13,821 bases of DNA from an uncultured Clostridia bacterium. GTDB taxonomy: Bacteria > Bacillota > Clostridia > Oscillospirales > Acutalibacteraceae. Where the stretch lies: assembly GCA_946002045.1 (NCBI GenBank), contig CAMFYM010000032.1:1-13821 (forward strand), written 5' to 3'. Position numbers and translations under genes: made by a program. The notes below the pieces were generated by a model. The model ran no database searches and had not been told where the DNA came from. It was given only the letters and a program-made list of their open reading frames with translations. Each line of letters opens with the position of its first letter. Within the stretch, counting starts at the first letter, position 1. This document shows, in pieces, positions 1 through 6,237 of this stretch.

Positions 1-34
1 TATATATGCAATATAATAAAAAACAATAAAAAAT

Positions 35-63
35 TTGACAAACATCAAAAAAAATGTTAGAAT
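35..63 (+). promoter_or_regulatory. sigma-A promoter of the FAD oxidoreductase gene
   Basis: A perfect -35 box TTGACA lies at 35-40. A 17-base spacer separates it from the -10 box TAGAAT at 58-63, which is preceded by TG at 55-56 (extended -10). Transcription should start near 70. It is the only good promoter between the contig edge and the gene at 138. The predicted transcript runs almost at once into the hairpin at 87-118. Confidence 0.8.
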
Positions 64-86
64 AATATGCAATAGATTGCGAGAAA

Positions 87-118
87 AGCCGAACTGTTGC
101 AGTTCGGTTATTTTTTTG
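87..118 (+). terminator. intrinsic-terminator-like hairpin in the 5' leader
   Basis: CCGAACTG (89-96), loop TTG, CAGTTCGG (100-107) form an 8-bp perfect stem followed by TTATTTTTTT. This is a textbook Rho-independent terminator. It lies downstream of the promoter at 35-63 and upstream of the start codon at 138, so it does not simply end an upstream gene. It would stop transcription after about 50 nt, giving a short RNA, unless it is bypassed. A competing pairing is possible between UUGCA (97-101) and UGCAA (117-121), but it is short. Whether this is an attenuator, a small-RNA terminator or only a partial barrier cannot be told from the sequence. Confidence 0.75.
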
Positions 119-127
119 CAAAAGAAT

Positions 128-133
128 GGAGAG
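128..133 (+). promoter_or_regulatory. ribosome binding site that fixes the start at 138
   Basis: GGAGAG is followed four bases later by ATG at 138. An in-frame ATG at 126 overlaps this site and has no Shine-Dalgarno sequence of its own. The start at 138 also places the Rossmann motif directly at the N terminus, as is usual for flavoproteins. Confidence 0.8.
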
Positions 134-137
134 TATA

Positions 138-1535
138 ATGAATTACGATTTAATTATTGTCGGCTCCGGACCGGCAGGTATTTTTACTGCACTGGAGCTA
201 ATCAGACACAATTCAACAAAAAAAATTCTTTTAATCGAAAAGGGCAAGCCGGTTGAGAAGAGGCACTGCCCTAAGGACAAGACCGGTCACTGTGTTAACT
301 GCAAGCCAAGCTGTGCAATAACAACAGGATTTTCAGGTGCAGGTGCATTTTCCGACGGTAAGCTTAGCTTAAGCTATGAGGTTGGTGGAGATTTGCCTGA
401 TCTTATCGGCAGTGATTTTGCACAGGAGCTTATCGATTATACTGACAAGATTTATCTTGAATTTGGTGCAGACACAAAAATTGAAGGTGTTTACACAGGC
501 GAAGCTATTAAGGAAATCAGAAAGAATGCAATTAAAGCAGGACTTAAGCTTGTAGATTGCCCTATTCGTCACTTGGGTACTGAAAAGGCACAGGAGCTTT
601 ATTACAGAATACAAACATATCTTGCTGATAACGGTGTAGATATGATGTTCTCGACAGAATGTAAAAATATCATTCTTGACGGACATACCTGCAAGGGCGT
701 TATTATTGACGACAACGGCACTGACAGGGAAATTTTTGCAGACGAAATTGTTATTGCAACCGGTAGGCGTGGTGCAGATTGGTTGGAAAAGATTTGTGCT
801 GAGCACGGTATTGCTCATAATCCGGGTACAGTTGATATTGGTGTTCGTGTTGAGTGCAGGAACGAGGTTATGGAAAAGGTTAACGAAACGCTTTATGAGT
901 CTAAGCTCATTGGTTATCCAAAGCCTTGGAAGAATAAGGTTCGCACCTTCTGTCAAAATCCCGGTGGATTTGTTGCACAGGAAAACTATGACAACGATTT
1001 AGCTGTTGTTAACGGTCACAGCTTTAAGGATAAGAAAAGTGACAATACTAACCTTGCAATTCTTGTTAGCCACAACTTTACAGAGCCATTTAATCAACCG
1101 ATTGAATACGCACAGAAGGTTGGCGAATTAACAAATATGCTTGGCAACGGTCGTATTCTTGTTCAGCGATACGGTGATATTCTTGACGGTAAGCGCACTT
1201 GGGCACATGAGCTTTCAAAAAGCAATGTTAAGCCTTCACTTAAGGACGCAGTTGCAGGTGATATTACTGCTGCTATGCCATACAGAGCAATGACAAACAT
1301 TATTGAATTTATTAAAATGCTTGATGTTGTTGTTCCCGGCTTTGCTTCAACTGAAACATTACTATACAGTCCGGAGCTTAAGTTTTACAGCAACAAGGTT
1401 AAAATGGATAAAAATCTTGACACAAACATTAAAGGTCTTCACTGCTTGGGTGACAGCTCCGGCTGGACAAGAGGTCTTATGATGGCCAGTGTAATGGGCG
1501 TTCTCATGGGAAGAAAGCTTGCTGAAAACGAATAA
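138..1535 (+). CDS. FAD-dependent dehydrogenase, COG2509-like (NAD(P)/FAD-dependent oxidoreductase)
   Basis: Predicted 465-residue cytoplasmic flavoprotein. The N terminus is a Rossmann dinucleotide-binding fold: GSGPAG at 9-14, with an acidic residue (E35) at the end of the second strand for the FAD ribose. Next comes a cysteine cluster C44-x7-C52-x2-C55-x3-C59, directly before GFSGAGAFSDGKL (64-76). That block is a hallmark of the 'uncharacterized FAD-dependent dehydrogenase' family. The C terminus carries a second FAD-contact block, GDSSGWTRG (438-446), followed by a small-residue helix, typical of two-dinucleotide-fold oxidoreductases. The length fits the family. The substrate is unknown. 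The gene is monocistronic, with its own promoter and a strong terminator at 1548-1583. The in-frame ATG at 126 would add four residues but lacks an RBS. The family assignment is secure; any metabolic role would be a guess. Confidence 0.88.
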   Translation: MNYDLIIVGSGPAGIFTALELIRHNSTKKILLIEKGKPVEKRHCPKDKTGHCVNCKPSCAITTGFSGAGAFSDGKLSLSYEVGGDLPDLIGSDFAQELIDYTDKIYLEFGADTKIEGVYTGEAIKEIRKNAIKAGLKLVDCPIRHLGTEKAQELYYRIQTYLADNGVDMMFSTECKNIILDGHTCKGVIIDDNGTDREIFADEIVIATGRRGADWLEKICAEHGIAHNPGTVDIGVRVECRNEVMEKVNETLYESKLIGYPKPWKNKVRTFCQNPGGFVAQENYDNDLAVVNGHSFKDKKSDNTNLAILVSHNFTEPFNQPIEYAQKVGELTNMLGNGRILVQRYGDILDGKRTWAHELSKSNVKPSLKDAVAGDITAAMPYRAMTNIIEFIKMLDVVVPGFASTETLLYSPELKFYSNKVKMDKNLDTNIKGLHCLGDSSGWTRGLMMASVMGVLMGRKLAENE

Positions 1536-1547
1536 TATACACAAAAG

Positions 1548-1583
1548 TGGACTTGTTCATTCATTGAACAAGTCCATTTTTTT
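1548..1583 (+). terminator. terminator between the convergent FAD oxidoreductase and mnmA genes
   Basis: A 12-bp stem (1548-1559 with 1565-1576, loop TTCAT) is followed on the plus strand by seven T residues, so it is strong for the gene ending at 1535. Read on the minus strand the same stem is followed by CTTTTGTG, a weaker U-tract. It may also end the nifS-nifU-nadA-mnmA transcript, whose last stop codon is at 1590. No other terminator is seen for that operon. Confidence 0.88.
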
Positions 1584-1589
1584 GCTTTA

Positions 1590-2654
1590 TTATATAATTG
1601 TTCCACCACCGACTACTGTATCGTTATCATAGAGGACAACTGCCTGTCCTGTGGTAATTGCTCTTTGAGGAGCATCAAATACTACCTTAACTCTGCCATC
1701 ATCTAACCGGTAAGCTTTGGCGTCCTGCTCTTTCATATTATATCGAACACGAGCCTTGCATCTAACCTCATTAGATGGATTAGGTATCAGCCAATTAAAA
1801 TTATCAGCCGTTAATTCTGAAGAAAACAGCTCTTCGTTTGAGCATAATATAACATTATTATTCTCAATATCCTTGCCTGCAACATACATTGGCTTACCAA
1901 AGGCAACACCAAGTCCCTTGCGCTGACCGTTGGTGTAACGAATTATACCATTATGCTTACCAAGAACATTACCCTTTAAGTCCACAAAGTTGCCGGACGG
2001 ATAAGTTTTGCCTGTATATCTTTCAATAAAGGAGGCATAATCTCCGTCAGGTACAAAGCAGATGTCCTGACTGTCCTTTTTTTTCGCATTAACAAAGCCC
2101 TGCTTTTCGGCAATTACTCTAATCTCTGCTTTTGTGTATTCACCTAACGGCAGCATTGTGTGTGAAAGCTGCTCCTGAGTTAAGGAATATAAAACATAAC
2201 TCTGGTCTTTAGTTTCATCAACTGCTTTTTTTAAATAATACCAACCGTCCTGCTCAATTATCCTTGCGTAATGGCCTGTAACAACACAATCAAAGGAAAG
2301 CTCCTGCATACGCCGAAAAAGCTTTTCAAACTTTAGATACCTATTACAGTCAATGCATGGATTAGGCGTACCACCGTTTTCGTAGGTTGAGATAAATTTA
2401 TTTATTACCTTTTCTTCAAACTCATCCTTAAAGTTGAACACATAATAGGGCATTGAAAGGCGCATTGCAACCGACCTTGCATCTTCAATATCATCAAGGG
2501 AGCAACAGGTCTTTTCTTTACTTATGCCAACATCATCGTTGTCATAAAGCTTCATAGTAGCACCGATACAATCGTAGCCCTTTTCATTCATTAAAAAGGC
2601 GGCAACGCTGGAGTCAACGCCACCGCTCATTGCGACAATTACCTTTTTACTCAT
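1590..2654 (-). CDS. mnmA: tRNA-specific 2-thiouridylase MnmA
   Basis: 354 residues, the usual MnmA length. The enzyme activates U34 of Lys, Glu and Gln tRNAs with ATP and inserts sulfur to make 2-thiouridine. The N terminus has the PP-loop ATP pyrophosphatase motif SGGVDSS (10-16). The catalytic cysteines are visible: C103 in NPCIDCN and C199 in KDSQDICF, at the same positions as the E. coli pair (102 and 199). The C-terminal beta-barrel domain is present and the protein ends in GGGTII. Its ATG follows the nadA stop codon with no gap and there is only a weak RBS, so translation is probably coupled to nadA. It is the last gene of nifS-nifU-nadA-mnmA. The sulfur it uses is normally supplied as persulfide by a cysteine desulfurase, and one is encoded in the same operon. 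Confidence 0.96.
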   Translation of the reverse strand: MSKKVIVAMSGGVDSSVAAFLMNEKGYDCIGATMKLYDNDDVGISKEKTCCSLDDIEDARSVAMRLSMPYYVFNFKDEFEEKVINKFISTYENGGTPNPCIDCNRYLKFEKLFRRMQELSFDCVVTGHYARIIEQDGWYYLKKAVDETKDQSYVLYSLTQEQLSHTMLPLGEYTKAEIRVIAEKQGFVNAKKKDSQDICFVPDGDYASFIERYTGKTYPSGNFVDLKGNVLGKHNGIIRYTNGQRKGLGVAFGKPMYVAGKDIENNNVILCSNEELFSSELTADNFNWLIPNPSNEVRCKARVRYNMKEQDAKAYRLDDGRVKVVFDAPQRAITTGQAVVLYDNDTVVGGGTII

Positions 2655-3566
2655 TTAACCAAGCCTTATCATTTCATCAATACATCTTTTTGCACCCTGA
2701 TAAACTTCTTTGTCAAGGATAATTTCTTCACCAAACTCACCCTTGCAGCAATTAAGTACATCTACGATTGTGGTAGCCTTCATATTATGGCATATGCAAT
2801 CCTTTGAAAGAGGATAAAACTTTTTATCGGGACATTCAAGCTGAAGATGCTGCACAATACTGTTTTCTGTACCGATAATAAATTCCTTTGCATCACTGTT
2901 TTTAGCAAAATTCATAATTCCTGTTGTAGAGCCTGCATAATCAGCAAGCTCCACCACCTCAGGTCGACATTCCGGATGAACAAGAAAAAGTGCCTGTGGG
3001 TGCATTTCCTTTGCTTTTTCTACATCCTTTTTTGACATTCTTGCGTGGGTTGGGCAACCACCGTTTAGAAGCTTAAAGTTCTTTTCGGGCAGTTGCTTGG
3101 CAATCCAGTCACCCAAGTTACAATCGGGAATAAAAAGAATATTATCATTTTTTATCTTTTTGCATATTTTTAATGCAGAGGAGGATGTGACACAAACATC
3201 ACAAATAGTTTTAAGCTCACTTGTGGTGTTGATATAGGCAACAACAGTATAATCAGGATACTGCTCTTTAACCTGTGCTATGGTCTGCTTATCCATCATT
3301 TCTGCCATTGGACAGCCTGCATCTGCGTTTGAAAGAATAACCCTTTTTTCAGGTGAAAGAATTTTAACCGTTTCAGCCATAAATCTAACACCACACATAA
3401 TTACGGTTTTGTTTGTCACCTTTGACGCTTCAACCGATAGGGCAAATGAATCACCCACAAAATCTGCAACCTCAAGTATTTCCGGTGACTGATAGCAATG
3501 GGCTAAAATGCAAATATCCTTTTCTTTTTTAAGTCTAATAATTTCCTGCTGTATGTCCTTAATCAT
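2655..3566 (-). CDS. nadA: quinolinate synthase NadA
   Basis: 303 residues, the short form of the family. NadA condenses iminoaspartate with dihydroxyacetone phosphate to quinolinate, the precursor of NAD, and requires a [4Fe-4S] cluster. The three cluster ligands can be placed by spacing: C85 (AGCPMAEM), C171 (NGGCPTHARM) and C257 (DCICHNMK), each 86 residues apart. This matches the known pattern of three evenly spaced cysteines. The N-terminal ILAHCYQ motif and GDSFALS are also typical. The start is ATG with GGAGA eight bases upstream. nadB and nadC, usual neighbours in many Firmicutes, are not in this window. Instead the gene sits 11 bp downstream of the NifU scaffold gene, which suggests that cluster assembly and a client enzyme are made together. 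Confidence 0.96.
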   Translation of the reverse strand: MIKDIQQEIIRLKKEKDICILAHCYQSPEILEVADFVGDSFALSVEASKVTNKTVIMCGVRFMAETVKILSPEKRVILSNADAGCPMAEMMDKQTIAQVKEQYPDYTVVAYINTTSELKTICDVCVTSSSALKICKKIKNDNILFIPDCNLGDWIAKQLPEKNFKLLNGGCPTHARMSKKDVEKAKEMHPQALFLVHPECRPEVVELADYAGSTTGIMNFAKNSDAKEFIIGTENSIVQHLQLECPDKKFYPLSKDCICHNMKATTIVDVLNCCKGEFGEEIILDKEVYQGAKRCIDEMIRLG

Positions 3567-3577
3567 TTACTATTCTC

Positions 3578-4009
3578 CTAATGCTCATTACAGCATTCAC
3601 AATTACCGTTACAAAACTGTGACGGGTCATATGAAATGCCGTTCTTATCGTAATAATCCTTGACTGCCATTTGGACAGCCTCTTGGGCAAGAACGGAGCA
3701 GTGAATTTTAACAGGAGGTAAGCCGTCAAGAGCCTCGACAACTGCTTTGTTAGTCAGCTCCAGAGCCTTGCTTATCGGTTGACCCTTAATCATCTCAGTA
3801 GCCATTGAGCTTGATGCTATGGCAGAGGCACACCCAAATGTGTTAAACTTAACATCTTCAATAATATCATCTTTTACCTTGATATATATTTTCATGATGT
3901 CGCCACATCTTGCGTTACCTACCTCACCTACGCCGTCTGCATCTTCAATTTTACCAACATTTCTTGGATTTGTAAAGTGGTCCATTACTTTTTCTGAATA
4001 TAAAGCCAT
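3578..4009 (-). CDS. nifU: NifU/IscU-type Fe-S cluster scaffold
   Basis: 143 residues. It corresponds to the IscU-like scaffold domain that receives sulfur from a cysteine desulfurase and builds a transient [2Fe-2S] cluster. The three conserved cluster cysteines are C35 (in NARCGD, with the conserved D37), C60 (FGCASAIASSSM) and C104 (KIHCSVLA). The region before C35 carries the usual MDHFxNPRNVG motif. The C terminus extends past the core with a cysteine-rich tail, CNGNCECCNEH (C133, C137, C139, C140). There is no C-terminal NFU (thioredoxin-like) domain. The ATG lies two bases after the nifS stop codon, with a strong GGAGG inside the end of nifS, so the two are surely cotranscribed. Named nifU here as is usual in Clostridia; iscU is equally defensible. 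Confidence 0.94.
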   Translation of the reverse strand: MALYSEKVMDHFTNPRNVGKIEDADGVGEVGNARCGDIMKIYIKVKDDIIEDVKFNTFGCASAIASSSMATEMIKGQPISKALELTNKAVVEALDGLPPVKIHCSVLAQEAVQMAVKDYYDKNGISYDPSQFCNGNCECCNEH

Positions 4010-4011
4010 AA

Positions 4012-5184
4012 TTATTTTTCCTCCAACTTAATTTTTTCCCATACGGGAGATATTGAACGCAAATACGATACTACCTGAGGTACGGTATTAACAATATAAT
4101 CCATTTCCTCCATAGTGTTATATTCACTGATAGAAAGACGCAGTGATCCGTGTGCAATCTCAACAGGAACACCGATAGCAAGTAAAACATGGGATGGGTC
4201 AAGACTGCCACTTGTGCATGCTGAGCCACTTGATGCACAAATACCCTTCATATCAAGCAGTAAAAGCAGGCTTTCTCCCTCAATTCCCTCAAAGCACATA
4301 TTGAGTGTTCCAGGTAAATGATTATCCATATCGCCGTTAATTCTGCTTCTTTCAATACCTTTTAGACCGTCAACAAGCCTATTGCGCATTGCAGTTACTT
4401 TCTTGGTGTTTTTCTCCAAATTCTCTACGGCATCCTTTAGCGCAGCAGCCATACCTACAATAGCAGGTAAGTTCTCTGTACCGGCTCTCTTTCCTCTTTC
4501 CTGAGCACCACCCTCAATTAAGCTTTTAACAGGTATGCCGGACTTTACATATAGAAAGCCTATGCCCTTTGGACCGTGAAATTTGTGTGCCGATACAGAA
4601 AGCATATCAACATTCATATCGTTAACATTTACAGGAATATGCCCCACTGCCTGCACTGCATCTGTATGAAACAAAACTCCTCTATCACGACAAATTTTAC
4701 CTATTTTAGATATAGGCTGAATTGTTCCTATTTCGTTATTGGCAGTCATTATTGTTACAAGACAGGTTTCTTCATCTATTGCATTTGCAATATCGTCAGG
4801 CTTAATTATGCCGTTTGAATTAACATCAACAAGTGTAATTTTAAATCCCTCTTCCTTAAGCGCATTTAAGGTGTGCAAAACTGCATGATGCTCAAACTTT
4901 GAAGAAACAATGTGCCTTTTGCCCTTTTTTGCACCTAAGTATGCAGCAGTTCTTATTGCCTGATTATCTGCCTCACTGCCACCTGAGGTAAAATATATTT
5001 CCCTTGGCAATGCGCCGATAATATTTGCTATTTCCTGCCTTGAATTTTCAAGATACTCCTTTGCTGTTTGACCAACAGAATGAAGTGATGATGGGTTACC
5101 GTATATTTCATTTAGTAAAGGGAGCATTGAGTTCAATGCTTTTTCGCTCAACTTTGTAGTTGCTGCGTTATCTGCATAAATCAT
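4012..5184 (-). CDS. nifS: cysteine desulfurase NifS/IscS
   Basis: 390 residues, a full-length class V aminotransferase-fold enzyme. It removes sulfur from L-cysteine as a protein persulfide, releasing alanine. The PLP lysine is K201 in SAHKFHGPKG, the cofactor pocket includes the H173-T-D-A run, and the catalytic cysteine is C323 in SGSACTSG. The SSGSACTSG loop marks the group I (NifS/IscS) type rather than the SufS type. It is the first gene of an operon with nifU, nadA and mnmA, which together contain the donor, the scaffold and two sulfur- or cluster-dependent clients. The promoter lies 29-57 bases upstream and is bracketed by two putative operators. The ribosome binding region (GTAGG, about nine bases before the ATG) is formed by the edge of the nearer operator. 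Confidence 0.96.
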   Translation of the reverse strand: MIYADNAATTKLSEKALNSMLPLLNEIYGNPSSLHSVGQTAKEYLENSRQEIANIIGALPREIYFTSGGSEADNQAIRTAAYLGAKKGKRHIVSSKFEHHAVLHTLNALKEEGFKITLVDVNSNGIIKPDDIANAIDEETCLVTIMTANNEIGTIQPISKIGKICRDRGVLFHTDAVQAVGHIPVNVNDMNVDMLSVSAHKFHGPKGIGFLYVKSGIPVKSLIEGGAQERGKRAGTENLPAIVGMAAALKDAVENLEKNTKKVTAMRNRLVDGLKGIERSRINGDMDNHLPGTLNMCFEGIEGESLLLLLDMKGICASSGSACTSGSLDPSHVLLAIGVPVEIAHGSLRLSISEYNTMEEMDYIVNTVPQVVSYLRSISPVWEKIKLEEK

Positions 5185-5193
5185 AATTTATTA

Positions 5194-5210
5194 CCTACCT
5201 TTTCAATAGG
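5194..5210 (-). promoter_or_regulatory. putative Rrf2-type operator, nifS promoter-proximal
   Basis: On the minus strand this reads CCTATTGAAAAGGTAGG, a dyad with half-sites CCTA and TAGG nine bases apart. It differs from the promoter-distal site at 5229-5245 at a single position. It covers the predicted transcription start (about 5206), and its right half supplies the likely Shine-Dalgarno of nifS. A bound repressor there would block initiation. Assignment to the Rrf2 family (CymR/IscR-like) is inferred from the sulfur and Fe-S genes it controls and from the dyad type. Confidence 0.68.
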
Positions 5211-5212
5211 TT

Positions 5213-5241
5213 ATAATAGCACTAATTGCCTACCTTGTCAA
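5213..5241 (-). promoter_or_regulatory. sigma-A promoter of the nifS-nifU-nadA-mnmA operon
   Basis: On the minus strand the -35 box TTGACA is at 5241-5236, followed by a 17-base spacer and the -10 box TATTAT at 5218-5213. The -35 box lies inside the 9-base centre of the operator at 5229-5245. Predicted leader length is about 22 nt. Confidence 0.82.
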
Positions 5242-5245
5242 TAGG
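5229..5245 (-). promoter_or_regulatory. putative Rrf2-type operator, nifS promoter-distal
   Basis: On the minus strand this reads CCTATTGACAAGGTAGG, flanked by ATA on the left: a CCTA-N9-TAGG dyad whose centre contains the -35 hexamer TTGACA. It differs by one base from the site over the metY -35 box (7596-7612). Binding would exclude RNA polymerase. Confidence 0.7.
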
Positions 5246-5254
5246 TATTACAAT

Positions 5255-5286
5255 AAAACAAGCCACTCTTTTGAGTGGCTTGTTTT
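5255..5286 (-). terminator. terminator of the metY-cysK operon
   Basis: A 14-bp perfect stem (5255-5268 with 5273-5286) closes a four-base AAAA loop on the minus strand. The minus-strand arm ends in TTTT, followed by ATTG. It lies 5-36 bases beyond the cysK stop codon and just upstream of the nifS promoter, so it separates the two sulfur operons into independent transcripts. Confidence 0.85.
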
Positions 5287-5290
5287 GCAA

Positions 5291-6220
5291 TTATTCATTA
5301 AATAACGGTGTTGACAAATATCTGTCACCTGTATCCGGCAAAAGAACAACGATTGTCTTATCCTTATTTTCCGGTCTTAATGCAAGCTCCTTTGCAGCCC
5401 AAAGTGCTGCACCGCTTGAAATGCCCACAAGCACACCCTCTGACTTAGCAAAGGCTCTACCTGTTACAAAGGCATCATCATTTTCAACGGCAATTATCTC
5501 GTCATAAATGCCTGTATTAAGTGTTTCCGGTACAAATCCGGCACCTATTCCCTGAATTTTATGAGGGCCTGCCTGACCCTTTGACAATACAGGTGATGAT
5601 GCAGGTTCAACTGCAACAATTTTGACATTAGGATTTTTCTCTTTTAAATACTCACCTGTACCGGATATGGTTCCACCTGTACCGACACCTGCAACAAATA
5701 TATCCACCTTACCGTCAGTATCATTCCAAATTTCAGGCCCTGTGGTAGCCTTATGTGTTTGTGGATTAACAGGGTTAACAAATTGACCCGGTATAAATGA
5801 ATTTGGAATTTCCTTTGCCAGCTCCTCTGCCTTGGCAATAGCACCTGTCATGCCCTTTGAGCCGTCTGTCAAAACAAGCTCTGCACCGTATGCCTTCATA
5901 AGATTGCGTCTTTCAACACTCATTGTTTCAGGCATTGTGATAATTATTCTGTATCCCTTTGATGCAGCAACGGCAGAAAGGCCTATACCTGTATTACCAC
6001 TTGTAGGTTCAATTATTACAGAGCCCTCTTTTAGCACTCCCTTGCTTTCTGCATCCTCAATAATTGCCTTTGCTATTCTGTCCTTAACAGAACCGGCAGG
6101 ATTAAAATATTCTAATTTTGCAAGCAGCTTTGCTTCTAAATTATACTGCTTTGAAAAGTTATTAGTTTCTATTAGAGGTGTGTTGCCCACTAAATCAAGG
6201 GCTGATTTATAAATTGCCAT
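5291..6220 (-). CDS. cysK: cysteine synthase (O-acetylserine sulfhydrylase)
   Basis: 309 residues, the standard CysK length. It makes L-cysteine from O-acetylserine and sulfide with PLP. The PLP lysine is K46 in NPAGSVKDR. The substrate-binding loop TSGNTG is near 73-78, the phosphate-binding GTGGT near 179-183, and the PLP-ring-contacting serine is in GISSGAA near 267. Start ATG with AAGGAG seven bases upstream; the gap to the metY stop codon is 17 bp, so the two form an operon. CysK and MetY both fix sulfide, and the cysteine feeds NifS, encoded just downstream. A cystathionine beta-synthase-like role is possible for this fold but the length and motifs favour CysK. No serine acetyltransferase (cysE) is seen in the window. 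Confidence 0.95.
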   Translation of the reverse strand: MAIYKSALDLVGNTPLIETNNFSKQYNLEAKLLAKLEYFNPAGSVKDRIAKAIIEDAESKGVLKEGSVIIEPTSGNTGIGLSAVAASKGYRIIITMPETMSVERRNLMKAYGAELVLTDGSKGMTGAIAKAEELAKEIPNSFIPGQFVNPVNPQTHKATTGPEIWNDTDGKVDIFVAGVGTGGTISGTGEYLKEKNPNVKIVAVEPASSPVLSKGQAGPHKIQGIGAGFVPETLNTGIYDEIIAVENDDAFVTGRAFAKSEGVLVGISSGAALWAAKELALRPENKDKTIVVLLPDTGDRYLSTPLFNE

Positions 6221-6237
6221 AACCGTTCTCCTTATTA

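Noticed and set aside
4..74. Direct repeat ATATGCAATA at 4-13 and 65-74
   Set aside because: Ten bases of AT-rich sequence at the contig edge; most likely chance.
64..137. preQ1 or another small riboswitch in the leader of the first gene
   Set aside because: The leader has a terminator but does not show the conserved C-rich and A-rich elements of preQ1-I, and I recognise no other aptamer.
35..256. Open frame beginning at the contig's left end on the plus strand
   Set aside because: It starts in the -35 box, reads through the promoter and terminator hairpin, and has no ribosome binding site.
369..956. Long open frame (195 codons) on the minus strand inside the FAD oxidoreductase gene
   Set aside because: The product has no recognisable domain and is a shadow of the well-conserved plus-strand gene.
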